Of a stretch of 64,000 bases of DNA, positions 1-13,004 are shown piece after piece. The notes under the pieces were generated by a model. The model made no database searches. It was not told the origin of the DNA and was given only the letters and a program-made list of their open reading frames with translations. Made by a program: the position numbers and the translations under genes. The DNA comes from Ilex aquifolium (taxonomy: Eukaryota; Streptophyta; Magnoliopsida; Aquifoliales; Aquifoliaceae), in contig OX637397.1 of the NCBI GenBank assembly GCA_951799425.1, positions 11,149,064 through 11,213,063 on the forward strand. Direction: 5' to 3'. Every line of letters starts with the position of its first letter. The first letter of the stretch is position 1.

Positions 1-609
1 CTTAAAATAAGTCTTGTCCTCGAAACTTAGGCTCCCTAGTCTAAGTCTCAGTTGTTAACCACCAACCCAACCAAGTGAACTTCATTCACTAGCACAAGAA
101 TATGTCCAAGTTTCTTTTATGAATTCACTACCTTCAGTATGACATATTTATTTAGGCAAATAATCAACCAATCCACGAATCTCAAACTATGAGTATTACA
201 GTTCATTAAAATATTTCCAAGTCCATTCATGCCATCACATTTCTTCCCTTCAATTTCATTCTTATAATGTTACTTCATGTCCCATTATAACACCTTAGAT
301 TTTCTCGTGTTTGCCCCATCGTCACAGTTATCATAAGTCCTCAAATTCACTTTTTTTTTTGTTAAGCTATCAAATTTTTTCAATAACTCGTGTGCCTACC
401 AAAACTAATTTCTCACCACGATTCACCACTAGGTCGCCAACTTCATTGTTTACTCGTCACCTATGCTAATCATTTAATTCTTGATATTATTGTCATTCAA
501 GGTACCATGACATTCTTGCCCAATGCTCTTATCCACCATGTTCCCATCTATATTACTCTAGAGTGCACGGCTCAAGACATGATATGGCTCATGACATGGT
601 CTGGCCCAA

Positions 610-2137
610 CACTACAAGAATAAGGGCCTTTTGTGACAAATTTTTTACGGCGGTTATGTTCGCCGTCAAAAAAGACGTATTTGAGACAATTTTTTGTGGC
701 GGCTGTGTTTGCCGTCACAAAAAGCGTGTTTGTGTTAATATTTGTGGCATCTATTTTTTCTGTCGTAAATAGTGTCATAAACTCAAAAGAAATTTTTGTA
801 TTTGAGACAGCTGTTTTTCCTACCTCAAATGATATTTTATAAATTCAAAAGAATTTTTTTATATTTATGGCAGCTATTTTTCCCGTCATATATAATATTT
901 CATAAAACATTAAAATGTTGTTTTAGATTTAAAAACAGTATATAGTTTAAAGAAGAAAAACTCTAAAAAAAATTTGTATTGGCCACAACTATTTTTCATG
1001 TTACAAGTAATATTTTATAAAATTACGTAGTTTAACATCAAAAGACAATTTCTAGTTCAAAGAAAAAAAAATTAAACTCTACAAAGTCAAGTTTTTTTAT
1101 CAAAACTAAGGGTATCAAAATATGACACGACCCGTTAACACGACATAAAATTAGTGGGTTTGAGTGTTCTTTAAGCCACTTGTTTAGTAAACGAGTGGAC
1201 CCGTCATGATACGATTATAAACGAATCAGGTATTGGTAAAACTAATTAGAAGAAATATATACGATATGACTCGTTTATATACCATTTACATAATTGGACA
1301 AGCCGTTCAGAGAAATATTGTGTGGTCATCTGTTGATGTATATTCTAACTTCTTTTAGTTCTTTATTGTATATAAATATTATTTCAGTATAGTAATTTTA
1401 TATTTTTTTCAGATATCATTGAGAGAGTAGATGGTTCAGGAATGATGTTCAACTTTTTGCATTAATTTCTTGTACTCATAGATCGTTATGTTTTATAAAA
1501 GTGCATATTTTACATTTTGTTTAACTCGTGAGATTGTTTTTTTTGGATATAAAAATATTACTATGTTTTTGGTAATGTTGATTATATTTACTTTTGTGTT
1601 TATCTATATATTAAATTGGGTAGTTGTATGGATACCAATGGGTCTTTGGTCTAATGGTACTCCTTACATTGTGAAAGCTTTACCTTCTTGAGGTCAAGGG
1701 TTCAAGCCCTCTTCTCCCCTCCCCCTCCCAAAAAAAAAAAAGGTTGTACGGAGTGTATATATGCACATGGTGTATAACATTGGTTACTAGCGGTCCATAT
1801 TAATTAAAAAAAAAATTGTTTTTTTTTTTGTGGCGGCATCGCTACCGTCATAAATATATCTTTTATTTTTTACGACAGCCAAATATGGTATTTGAGGCAG
1901 CACTTTTGCCGCCATGATAAAAGCAAAAGTGTCGGATTTTTTGTGACAACTTATTTACGACAAGGTCTTGCTGCCATAAATACTATTTGAGACAGACCAT
2001 TGCTGCTGTAAAAACCTTTTTGAGACCACACTTTTTATGGCGAGGCAATGCCGTCACAATGAAAAAGTATTTGTGACGGCAAATAGGCCTTTTATGACAG
2101 CACTTTACCACCGTAAAAACCCTTTTTTCTTGTAGTG
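610..2137. mobile_element. Non-autonomous CACTA (En/Spm-type) transposon
   Basis: The element begins CACTACAAGAA and ends TTCTTGTAGTG, a perfect 11-bp terminal inverted repeat of the CACTA superfamily. It is flanked by the 3-bp target duplication CAA (607-609 and 2138-2140), the expected length. Subterminal regions on both sides carry many short copies of TTTGTGACGGC-like motifs in both orientations, the usual transposase-binding arrangement. At 1528 bp with no transposase frame it is non-autonomous. A SINE lies inside it at 1633-1741. The block at about 1110-1320 (repeated ACACGAC / ACGAGT motifs) may be a further old insertion. Confidence 0.93.
1633..1741 (+). mobile_element. tRNA-derived SINE, copy 1
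   Basis: A short element of about 109 bp with an A-box-like TGGTCTAATGG near its start, a B-box-like GGTTCAAGCCC about 45 bp later, a pyrimidine-rich stretch and a terminal poly(A). It is flanked by GTTGTATGGA (1623-1632) and GTTGTACGGA (1743-1752), a 10-bp target duplication with one mismatch. A second copy lies inverted at 57590-57706, which confirms it as a dispersed family. It is nested in the CACTA element and so inserted later. Confidence 0.88.
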
Positions 2138-4670
2138 CAAGACGTGTATGACCCTATCTACCCAAGTTCTTAACCACACCTACTGCATATACTTCTCATA
2201 CTTGATCAAATATTATTATCAATCTTTAGAGAATTTTCACGTACACTCAGTATTATCGGCACAATATTTTAACATTTCAATATTACCACTAAAGAATCAA
2301 ACAAGAAGTCTTGGAAAATTCTAATTTTCATTCTTGTATAATATATCCTCTATTTAATCCACTACGTAGCATTAATTCTTATGACAAACCTGAAGTCGTT
2401 GTGATTTGGTGAACACCACAAGATTGTTGATGATGATAATTTTCAAATTAGACACCTAGTTATCCAAGAAATTGATTTTTACTTCTCAATTGTACTTTTC
2501 ACCTTCATAACCAAATGGTTAATCCTATTAATATAAATAAGCAAATGTTTTCGCTGCACACTTTGATACTAATTATAATTTTTCAATTCACTTTTTTTAA
2601 TCCATTATAATCAAAACTAAGAACCGATAAAAATTCTCATGGGTTCTCTCTCATAAATACAAGATGCATGTAGAACCCTCGATTAATACTTTTAGAACTA
2701 TCATAATATCTCCACATTTTAACCAATTCGATCTACCCTATATCTTTCTTCGACTTCCCAATAAGATTTATTGTGAAACATTATCTTTGAGTGTTGGGCC
2801 GTCACCTATTGCCTATTTCAATTTAAAAGTCATTATTGTCTCCCAAGGGTTGGATGTACAATGCCATTATGATAACAAGAAAGCGCCTCAAGTAATAACC
2901 CGTAGCGAAATGTTATAGCTTCCTTACATCCAAGATTATAACAACACATTTTACGAAACTCTTAAGTCCCCATGATTCAATCCAGCACCTTAATATTTCT
3001 TGAACTATAAAATATAACCAATATAAAGTTAAATTCCTAAGGGTCCAAATCATTCCTTAATTCCACACCACTAATCACCATAACCTTAAAAATTTCTCAT
3101 GATCCACGAGATGATAACCATTCACCAGCTAATAGAGTAATTTTGTACTTTAATCGAAACTTAATTAATCATTCGTCTGTTAATATCAAAACCACCATAT
3201 GTAATTTTCTACATCGATCTACCATATTAAATCTTTTTAACATCACAACCAACTGCAAAGATTTCTTTTAAAAAAACTATGATCTTCAATACCAACAATT
3301 CTCAACTCCAGCCTATCAAACCTAATAATAGATTGAAAAGATCTAGAGATAAACTTCCATATTTCTACAATATTTAACTTTCAAAGAAATTAAAAGATCT
3401 CACACCACGATAAAAGTTTATGTCGAATATTGAACATCATCATTGTTCTATTAGTTACTCAATATAAATAATCTCAATTTTTTGAACATCTATGCTCCAT
3501 AGTTCAACAATATTCAGGGCCAAAAATTTATTAAACTTTGTAGGTTTCCATGGCATGGGACTTCAAAATTTTAGTCCATACCTTTGATCTCTATTTTCAT
3601 TTAAAGTTCATGAGTACAACTTAACTATCAACCCCACACTCAACCAAGGGATTTTCAATTATCACTAGTTTTAGATGGTCTAAATGTTGTGAACTACAAA
3701 CACCATAAAATACAATCACATAAGAACCAAACTAGTTCATGCTCTGCCCCCAAAGATAACACATTCCATGTACTTTAGAGAGTTATTGTCCTATAACGTT
3801 CACACGTGGTCTAATCCCTCCTACCTTTTCATGTCATTACAAATTTTTTTACTCCATATTTCTTTCCCTTCAAAGGCTTACCATGTTATTCTCAATCAAT
3901 CTTCAAGCAATGTCATCTAATATAATTCATCAATTATTGCACCATGATCTTCCAATCATACCCTTTCTGAATAATTCTTATAACTCAATTGTACAAAAAT
4001 TAAGTCATCACTTAACATTTAATTTTTACCCAAAGCAACACTAGCCAACTATCCATACTAATTCCAGACCACTATTGATAACCTCAAATAAATGGTCATA
4101 AAACAACCTCCAATCCACTTGAAGCAAAATCACAATTTGTATTCTTATTCCAAAATCTACACAAATAATATTCATTTTATCATGCCCCTCCTATTGATTG
4201 AATATTTGAATATTGTACTATTATAGTCTCCTAGTCACCCTAATGGACGACATATCCAACTCAAAGTTTTCACCATAAAACCAAAATTTCCAATCTTTCT
4301 GCAATTCTTAACCTCTCTATCAATTCCAATAACTTCACCTAACCAGAATTATATAAAGGACGCCATAGTTGACCTTATCTGCACGCAACAAAACTGAATT
4401 ACCACACATCTTTGACTTCACAAATTAAAACAACTAATGGCTAGGCGAAATAATTAAAGTTGACATAACCTAAAAAAGTTATAATATCATAAATCGTCAT
4501 ACCTCGAAGCCTTTTACATTCATACCTTCTTAGCCAAAATACACACTCTCTATGATATTCAAAACTCATAACGTTAAAATAATTTCTTTGTCACTACACA
4601 TGTCTCCTAACTATCTCCAATATTGGTGCACCCATTTTCCTATAGCTCCCATGTAAGACTTAATCCTTAA

Positions 4671-4682
4671 GCTCTGATACCA
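4671..4682 (-). promoter_or_regulatory. Primer-binding site (initiator tRNA-Met type)
   Basis: On the minus strand this reads TGGTATCAGAGC, the 12-nt site complementary to the 3' end of plant initiator tRNA-Met used to prime reverse transcription in many LTR retrotransposons. It is separated by 3 nt from the LTR end, which reads GGGGTGTGATA on the minus strand; the usual terminal CA has become TA. It fixes the element's orientation as minus. Confidence 0.88.
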
Positions 4683-4685
4683 ATC

Positions 4686-6749
4686 TATCACACCCCAAAT
4701 TTCATAAAGGCGAGATTAAAAAAAACTTTGTTTATTCCAAAAGAAAATGCCGATTTGTTGTAAAATCATCTATGAAAGAATCCACTTAGTTTAAATATAT
4801 CATTTTTTTTAGACAATTCCGGTAGAGTTTCCTATGAAAATCGAGCATCTAGATAATTGGTGAGAGCTACCTGTGAGAGCATTAAACATAATAATTATAT
4901 CTAACTAGTCATTCACATCATATCAATCATAAACATCCTTTCTCATGATATCCACAAATAAGTCATTACCGTTCAATACCGGGGTGACAAGTGGAGGCCC
5001 ACGAAGTCCTCCCAAACCCGGATACATCCAATACCAATATATACTACAACTTAGTACACAAAGTCATAACTTTACATTACAATACCGAAATAATAATGCC
5101 TCTATGGGATGATCAAGTGTACACCACAAATACCTCAAGACAACCTTTTCAATCACAATATTTGTGTGCTAACATTTCTACATAAGTTCTAGGGGTAAAT
5201 ATAAAAAGACTCCAAAAGAGATTCTTTCTAGTCTAGTCTCACACAAACATTCCATCACCTATGCCCCATGATGGATGCTAGTCTCTGAAAATATTAGTAA
5301 GGGATAAGCAACCCCAACTCAGTAGGATAATCTTTTTTCCAAGCATTTACAAAGTTTTAAATATTAACACTCCACAAACCATACAAATAAGTAATGAAAG
5401 TTTTCTATAATTAAGTATAGGTACAAGATAATAAGTAAAGCATTTAAAAAAAATCTCGCAATGCCTCATCATTAGAAATATACAAGGTATAAATTAAAGG
5501 TTTATATATTTAAAGCCAAACTATCATAGCAAATATCATGCATGTCTCGCATACGGACAATATAATCAATCACATCGGTTCACGCATGAACCATCCCAGG
5601 GGAACCTTTTTGAGTCTTGCACCCTAGGGTCTTATCACCCTTCTTGCTTTTAACGGGGAACGTGTAGGGCACAACTTGTGACACCACATAGGCCAACTAC
5701 CATAACCAATCCCCGTAGGACTAGTAGTCATCTTGGCAACCCACTTAATAGGCTCCAACCGTCTACTAACCCTCTGCCTGTCCGTATTCAGTATACATTT
5801 TCCAAAAAATATTATTTTCTATTTTCATAAATCCTTTTGAAAGCACATGTCATAACCTTGACATTTTATCAAACATGTAGTAGGCTCAAATCTCAAAATT
5901 TGCATTTTCAAAGCAACACAACCATTGCCAAGAGAATAAGTCATATATATTATATACAAGATCATAGCATACTTGAAAACCCCCAAATCATAGGTTTAAT
6001 TAAATACTCATAACTAAAATCAAACTAGGGTTTCAAAACCACAACACTAGAGCCATTTCCATTTCCAAGAAATAAAGTCATATATATTATGTACAAGATC
6101 ATAGCATACTTCAAAATCCCCAAATCATAGGTTTAATTAAATACCCATAACTAAAATCAAACTAGGGTTTTAAACCCATAACACCAAAATTATTTTTATG
6201 TATGTAGGTTCACAATTCATGGCATACTCAACACTAAATCAAGGTTTATAACAAGTATTTTTCCATCAAACTCATAATAAGCTTTAGTTAAAGAAAATAC
6301 ATGAGATGCACAATATAAATGCAAGAGAGAGGAAAACCTCACCTAAGAATCAAGAATTCCAAGCTAAGTTCCTAGGATTTCCAAGCAAAGCTCAAGTTTT
6401 AGAGACTTTCTTCTTCCCTTTTCTCTTTCATCTTCTCCAAGGGTTCTAAGAGGTACTGCGTGAGAGTGGAATGACATAATGGGAGAAATGGGGCTAAAAT
6501 TGGGGTTTTAAACCAGCAGCCCCGAAGTTTACTATTCATGGGGCAAAAAAATGTATTTTTCTATGAAATTACGGTTTTGCCACTAAATATCTCCAATTTG
6601 ATCCCTATGATTTCTCTAAGGTTTTTTGACGTTCCGGATATTTTTATGATTTATCTCAAAACCAAAGTCAATTTACACCTAAAACACTGAAGTTACCCTT
6701 TTACCCCTCTGAATCCCTATATCAGTTAAACGTCTATCCCAATGGTTAT
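4686..6749 (-). repeat. 5' LTR of the minus-strand retroelement, segment A (split by a solo LTR)
   Basis: The segment starts directly after the primer-binding site (plus-strand TATCACACCCC, a decayed TGTCACACCCC-type end). It continues to the insertion point of the solo LTR at 6750 and resumes at 9680. It has no coding capacity. The 9680-9900 part resembles the LTR fragment at 44350-44560 (shared TATTTTGAC, TAACGATTCAAAG and TTAATATAAT motifs), which supports its identity as an LTR. Confidence 0.7.
5928..6195. repeat. Tandem duplication, about 137-bp unit, two copies
   Basis: The blocks starting at 5928 and 6065 (CCAAGAGAATAAGTC and CCAAGAAATAAAGTC) align over about 130 bp with only scattered substitutions, including shared CATAGCATACTT and AATCAAACTAGGG words. 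The copies are head to tail inside the LTR, so this is a local duplication within that LTR. Confidence 0.88.
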
Positions 6750-9674
6750 TGTAAAACCCGGGAAAAAATTGAACTTTTTCTGAAAAAGGGCAAAATGGTA
6801 ATTCTCCACCCTTATGCGTATTTGAAATAATCATGTTCTAGACCTCGGATGAGGAAACGGAGTGCGCCATTGGATTCGCAACGCGAAATCTAGTAATCAC
6901 TAGAAATTTCGTCGAATTCCGAGATAGTCGGATTTTTGCACGTCGTTCGAGGCGACTGCGTGGCGAATGTAATTTTAAAGGTCCCCAATAATGGATTTTA
7001 TAAAATTTCCTTATAATTGGATTAAAGTTCCAATAAAATTAATTTGGACTTAATCCGGGACTTAATGAATCGTTTCGGGACGAAAAACGGACCCGAAAGT
7101 CGAAAATATGCGGTGCGATGTGGACCGCTCATTTGCGACTATAAATATGGGCTTAAATCAGATTTTACACAAAATATCAGTGCAAAAACCAGTGTGGACG
7201 TTTTTGGAGAGAGAAGAGAGAAAAATTGGGTTTTTCAAGCTTTCTTTCGCCGATTCCGGGAGTTCCGTCCGTCGGAATTCGTCGATTGAAAAGGCAAAGT
7301 TCATCTACGCGATGAGGGCTACGCGTGGGTACCAAAAACAACAAGTTTCACCGAAGGTGAACGGGTGGGGGTGTACGAGAATCAAGATTCGAGTTGTATT
7401 TCTTTGCTCAGATTCCATCGAGCTAGAAAGGAAAAGTGATCACGTCGACGGGGGCTACGCGTGGGTACCAAAAATGAAGATTTTCACCGAAGGTGAAAAA
7501 TCGGGATTTGGAAAAATCAAGCTTCGAGTTGGGTTTTCGAGTCTTGGGAGCTTCCTACGGGATTCTCACGCTACAAGAGGTAGGGGTTCTCCTACTTGGG
7601 TTGATTTCTTACCTAGAATGCCTATGATTATGGCTTGGTATATATATGGATATGTGTACATATTTATATGGATATAGTTGTGGAATAATGGAGAAAATGG
7701 GTAGGTTGTTAGAAAAATTACACTTGCCTATTGGTGGAATTTAGGTAAAATAATTTTATCCTAAATTGGTATGTAGAAATTGCCTATTGGAATTTCTTGA
7801 ATTAAGTGGAAATTGGGCATGATATGTGTTACCATGTTGTTTGCCTTGAAGGTGTTTGACAAAATACCTAAATGGATTGAAATTGCTATATGATAAATAA
7901 CATGTTATGCCTTATGTGGTAAATGAAAATCATATGTGTACGATATGATTTATGTTGAAATTGTGAATGTCAGATATATATATTTTGATATATCAATTGT
8001 TGTGATGAAGCATGAAATTTATACGTTTATAATGTAAATTGCCATGGAATGGAATTGATTATGTTAATTTAGTCCATATGGCATGCATTACATATGTGAC
8101 ATAATGTTATTGCAATGATACATCGCATTGCATATGCACGGGGAATTCACATCATGAGTGGTGTGTGTGTGTGCATGGTTGTTGTTAATATCATATGTTG
8201 GAATGTGGTAGAGATAGTTCATATGGCATACATTACATATGAACCTTGCATGAGAGAAGCAATGGGTCATTACATTGCATATGTACGGGAACATCACATA
8301 CATGGACATTATGTCATAAGGATGTTGTGCATGGGTGTTTATACCACAATCTATGTGGTATTAAATGCATATGGTCATGGAAATCGCTCATTGGCATTAT
8401 TGCATATAGAGCATGACATTGGTAACTCCATTCATGGACATTAGTCATTAGTGGAGGCATGTGTAGGTGGTGCATGGTTAATCAACACCTTGTTTGGTGC
8501 TTGATATGTGGACTCGGGAGAAAAGTGGATCGACGATCTTTTTTGAGTCGCATGGTTGCATTGCATGATAAATTGGGTTGGGATTAGCAAGAAGAGGCAT
8601 GGCGACCTCTCGGGTGCAAGGCCCGGTGTGAAGGGGAGGTGCACTCCCTTGGTATAGAGCCCATAAAGTGTACGGGTGTGGAAGACCCTTGGTATGAGCC
8701 CATAAAATGTCCAATCCCAAGAAAGACCCTATTTTTGAAAATATCATTGATGTAAACATAAATGATAAAATGAAACACTTTGGCATTTGCATTGTGTTGC
8801 CGAGCCGGGAAGGGCTCGGGGTGAGTGCATAAATGAGTCACATCTCATTTCATGATACATCAAACACGTTGGCATTAGCATTGTGTTGAGGAGCCAGGGA
8901 GGGCTCGGGTTGAGTACATGAGTCTCATCTCATTCATGGGGCTTAGGTAGCCCGGTTTAACATACATGGCATTGGCATGTAAAGAGAGTCGGGGTGGACT
9001 CGGGTTGGATGTACATGAGTGGATTTCATCTCATTCACGGCATGGCTTAATGGCATTCCATCATTGAATTGCATTCTTGATTGGAATGGTTATGGAAATT
9101 ATGGATGTTGCATGTGACCATTTCATGTGCATATAGGTTGAGGAGTAGCCTCTGTAGGAATTTCTCTACTGGGCGTTGGCTCACCCTATACGGGAACAAT
9201 TTCAGGTGCGGGAGGTTCACCGACGCACGGCTCAAGGTTGGGCCCTCATGGTTGAAGAAAGCCGCATGTGGCTTTACTTAATGTTTTGTGTAATTACATG
9301 TTAGAAACTATATTTTGGGGCATGTAATGCGTAAAATAATTGTAATAGAACTTATAAAGACTATTGTTAGATTAGCCTTTCATGTTTTGATTTAAGTATG
9401 GTTAATTGGACCCAGTGTGGCCAATGTTTACTTATACATGGACCCGGTGCGGCCATTGCTTTATATTTGACCTCGGATGGGTCTGGTAATTGTGTATTGC
9501 ATAGGTTGGGTATTGGGTAGAGCTCCCCATACAAAGGAGACTCTGCCCAAATTTCGTTAAGTTATGGACCCCGATAAATGGGGCATAACAGTGTGATATC
9601 GAGATACTAGGTATCTAAAGGTATTCCGCGGGTTGATGGGTAATCAACGGACCCTCGGGTTTTGGGGCGTCACA
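6750..9674 (+). mobile_element. Solo LTR of a Ty3/gypsy-like element with 5-bp target duplication
   Basis: It begins TGTAAAACCCGGG and ends GGGGCGTCACA. Both sides carry the same 5 bp, GTTAT (6745-6749 and 9675-9679), with no primer-binding site or internal region, so this is a solo LTR left by recombination between two LTRs. At 2925 bp it is a long LTR. A TATAAATA-like box lies near 7139-7147. Internal imperfect direct repeats occur at about 7318/7450 (CTACGCGTGGGTACC), 8050/8215 (CATATGGCATRCATTACATATG) and three times in 8765-9030 (GCATTGTGTTG, GGGCTCGGG, CATCTCATT). Open frames inside (for example 7108-7677) resemble no known protein and are probably chance. Confidence 0.92.
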
Positions 9675-9679
9675 GTTAT

Positions 9680-9915
9680 TGACCTCCAAGATTCAATGGT
9701 AATGTTATTTTGACCTAAAAAAATTAATAATTTTACTTAGTTACCCTTATCAACCTTAAACACCTCAAAAATTAAATTTGACCCGAAAGTCAATACACCT
9801 GTAACTCAAACTTACGCGACTACACATTTAACAACGATTCAAAGTTGCTCTTATCATTTTTATCATTTTGAAAATACTAACAGGTTAATATAATTTATAT
9901 TTATATGAAACACAA
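9680..9915 (-). repeat. 5' LTR of the minus-strand retroelement, segment B
   Basis: This continues segment A beyond the solo LTR and its GTTAT duplication. It resembles the LTR fragment at 44350-44560. The expected outer terminus (plus-strand ...CTTACA, as at 44573) is not recognisable, so the right limit is approximate and may be eroded. Confidence 0.55.
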
Positions 9916-10341
9916 GATTTCACAGTTTATAATAAGTAGAAACCCTAAATCAACAAGAAAACTAGAATTCTAATTCAATTAGAAAATCAAATAAACTAAA
10001 ATCCTAATTAGGCTAGTAAATAAAATAAAATAGTTTTCTAATTAAATTAGGAAATTTAATAAAATCTCCTAATTTTTTGTAATTGAACGACTTTGACCAC
10101 ATTCAAATAAAATATCAAAATTCTTGCTATTTATTCTGCATCACTTTCTTCGGAGGGTAAAAAAAATTCAATTGATCAAAAAGTGTGCAAGTAAAGGGAA
10201 TGACCCTTACAAAAAACAACATGAGGCATGCCTAGTACATGTCAAAAAAATTGATAAAACAGGCCATGAAAGATCAATTTGCTTAATAGGTTAAATTGTT
10301 ATGCTCATCATGTTTTATGGATGTATGTGTATAACCAAAAT
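9916..10341. other. AT-rich intergenic DNA, no gene seen
   Basis: No reading frame of note and no structural RNA signature. Repeated short AATTAG / CTAATT words around 9960-10080 suggest decayed repeat DNA without identifiable ends. Confidence 0.5.
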
Positions 10342-10382
<41 letters not shown>

Positions 10383-10383
10383 G
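10342..10383. repeat. Compound microsatellite (TG)n(AG)n
   Basis: About ten TG dinucleotides run directly into about eleven GA dinucleotides. It is a simple sequence repeat with no gene overlap. Confidence 0.95.
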
Positions 10384-10476
10384 GAGTGAAATAGGAGGGG
10401 GAAAAAAAGATGGGGCAAAGAGGCCTTTGAGTCTCTAACAGAGGAATGACAAGTGAGGTGAGAGAGATATGATCAT

Positions 10477-11712
10477 AGTTTTAAAATTTGGCCTAGACAT
10501 TAACTCGGCAAAGGAATCAGGTTAATGGGTCACTGGTTCAACCATTGGGTCATTGGTTGGACCGGTAATATAATAAAAAAATAAAAAAAATTATAAATAA
10601 TAATAAATGGGCTAAAAAAACACAATAATTAAGAAAAATAGTATCAAACATATAAAGTTAAATAGAGAAAAATTATCAAACATTTTCCATCTGTAAAGTT
10701 TATTATTTCCCAATAGTTTTTGGATTAAATGACACTAGAATCATGTGTATAGACCATGACAGTATTCTCCATCCGTAACTAATCAATTAGACTTGGATGT
10801 AATAGAAAATGAAAACATCATGTTTAGTGTTTTATAAGCATTTGATAAGAACAATCTATCTGCTTCTTCTTTCTCTTCCCTTGAACCTCTGTTGCTGGGA
10901 TTCTGGGCTTTTCAATAGCTTCATCATCATCACAATCACAATCACAATCAACTTTGGATTTTCAACATAAAAAAAAGTTATAGCATTATGAAAAAAATTT
11001 CAATCTCATCAAAGCTTCATTTTAATGTATAAAATATAGCATTATCAATTATCAAAGATTCAATGTATACAAAATACAAATAAAAAATCAGATATAGTTC
11101 ATAGATTGACAGAGAGAGAGTAGACAGAAACACACCGAGAGAGAGAGAGTATTAGTCAGTATGTAACTGTTATTGGTGTCTGGTAGTCGTCGTCGATGCC
11201 TCGATGTCGATGGAGCTCTGAAGCAGTGAAGTGAAACAGCTTTCTCCTTCGAAATTGCAGCTTTCTCCTTCAAAATCGAAAGTTCCTCCATCTTCGATCG
11301 AGTCCTTTACTGGTTGGCCTAAATCCCTTTCGTACTCTTGGTGCACACCACTGTAAAGACCAGAGAGAGACTGAGAGTCAGAGAGGGAGAGAGAGAGAAA
11401 GAGACTCACACTGGCTGAAGCTTTCATCTCGTCCAGTTGTCGAATGGTGCACCGTCGCGAAGAAGAGAGGGCTAGGGGAAACAATTTAGGGCAAGGAAAA
11501 ATGCCCAAAAGCGCTTAAAATTCAGTTTTTATAGTAAATTAAAACACCTAGTCGGTTTGAGTGAACTCGTCCCGTTTGATAGTTTTATCGAGTTTTTCCG
11601 GTTCACTGGGTTTACTCTGATTTTGGTGCATAAACGATCCAACAGGTGAGTCGGCCTGGTTTAGACATTGGGTCACCAGTTAAACCCGCTGGACCAAGCT
11701 GGGTTTTAAAAC
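10477..11712. mobile_element. Probable non-autonomous DNA transposon with degenerate terminal inverted repeats
   Basis: The left end (AGTTTTAAAATTTGGCC, then GTCACTGGTTCAACCATTGG) and the reverse complement of the right end (ATGTTTTAAAACCCAGC, then GGTGACCCAATGTC) share the tttTAAAA terminus followed by GGTCA/CCGG-rich words. That is typical of a common class of plant hAT/Mutator-like non-autonomous elements. No clear target duplication is visible, so the superfamily is open. The minus frame 11170-11508 (112 codons, Ser/Leu-rich over an AG/CT tract) matches nothing I recognise. Confidence 0.45.
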
Positions 11713-12352
11713 ATTGGATGCTATAGAATTGGGGGGCGAAATATATTGATAGAAGTTTCAAATTGGTAGATGTCTTATTAGATAGCAAAACTAATTGCAA
11801 ATTTGCCCAAATGGGTAAGCGCCTAAGCTAATTTTCACATTAACCCACCATTTGGCTGTATTGCACCTAAAACTACGACATTTTAAAGGGAAGGTTGGTT
11901 TTTTTGGGTTCCAAACAACGTCATTTTGTGACAATTAACATAAAATTACGTCGTTTTAATGTAACTGATTTTCCACACTTATTTCCCATTTACCAAGTAA
12001 AATGACATTGTTTTAAACTTAAATACATCAAAACTACACCGTATTGAACTAAAGTTTTTGTTTCAGCTCAATACTGAAAAAAATTCTCGTCTTTTTTGCT
12101 TTCGGCTAAAAAAAAAAAATTCCGACTTCAAAAGCTCACTTTTTCTTGTAGTGTTGTTTACTTACTAAAAAAAAATGTAGATGTGTTGTAACCTTTCGAT
12201 AAATGGTCGTTAAATGAAAATTCTGTAATAATCATTTAAACCACAAAAAATTAAGTAAACCATATAACATAGCATTATTGATAAATACCAACATACATAT
12301 TAATATACATACATCAACTTAAAACACAATTTCAAGTAACGGTGCTTTGTGT
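11713..12352. other. 3' flank of the TNL gene, AT-rich, no gene seen
   Basis: This stretch lies downstream of the minus-strand TNL stop codon and will hold its 3' UTR next to 12352. No convincing polyadenylation signal stands out from the AT-rich background. A lone TTCTTGTAGTG at 12143-12153 resembles one CACTA terminus without a partner. Confidence 0.5.
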
Positions 12353-12949
12353 TCAAATTAGAGTTGAATGTGGCTCAATCCTTAACCTTTTACCATCTTT
12401 CTCTTCCAAGTTGTTGCCCGATTCCATTAGATCAACATCATGACTTCTCTTTGGATGTACGTAATCCTGTACAATTGTATTGGCACATGATAATTGTCCC
12501 TGCTGACTTTCTCGAATATTTGGTTTGTACAAAAAATGAATAGCACACTTTTTCACTTCTATAGATGGACTAATGTTGATAGAGAGCTCCATTCTTTCTC
12601 CACCTTTTGTTGGGAAAAACTCATGTGTTGGTATAAAGCTCCACCACGACTGCTCTGCTTGGGTTACAGGAATATTGCTGCAGACTGAAGACCTAAGAAT
12701 CTGTTCGACACCATTGGTTTTGTCATAGAGAACATAAAAAGGAGTAGTGGTTACTACACCTTCTTCTTTGGCAGCACAAATAGCCCAAATAATCAATGCT
12801 ATTAACTTGTTCTCCACATGAAATGGCATATTGAAAGATATTGAAGAACCCATTCTTTGATGGATATACCACTCAGGAATCTTCCCAACTGGAAGGAAGA
12901 TGCTGCGAAAATCATCATTAATCTGTCCCTGTTACATGAAAATAATGAT

Positions 12950-13004
<55 letters not shown>

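Larger units (their letters stand above)
1..4685 (-). mobile_element. Internal region of a non-coding LTR retroelement (LARD-like), interrupted by a CACTA element
   Basis: This is AT-rich sequence with no long reading frame on either strand outside the CACTA insertion. It is placed inside an LTR element by the primer-binding site at 4671-4682 (minus strand). At 1-40 the minus strand reads a FEDK-like end that resembles the last codons of Ty3/gypsy pol before the polypurine tract, so the 3' LTR would lie left of the window. The gag-pol coding region that should fill it is absent or decayed beyond recognition, as in large retrotransposon derivatives. Orientation is well supported; the family is not. 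Confidence 0.5.

Noticed and set aside
7108..7677. 189-codon plus-strand open frame
   Set aside because: It lies wholly inside the solo LTR, overlaps its internal repeats and leader, and resembles no protein family.
8088..8841. Several overlapping frames of 70-109 codons on both strands
   Set aside because: They are produced by CAT/ATG-rich imperfect repeats inside the solo LTR, with no coding signature.
12143..12153. TTCTTGTAGTG, identical to one CACTA terminus
   Set aside because: No partner CACTACAAGAA was found upstream within 2.5 kb and there is no flanking duplication. It may be a truncated relic, but the motif alone is not enough.
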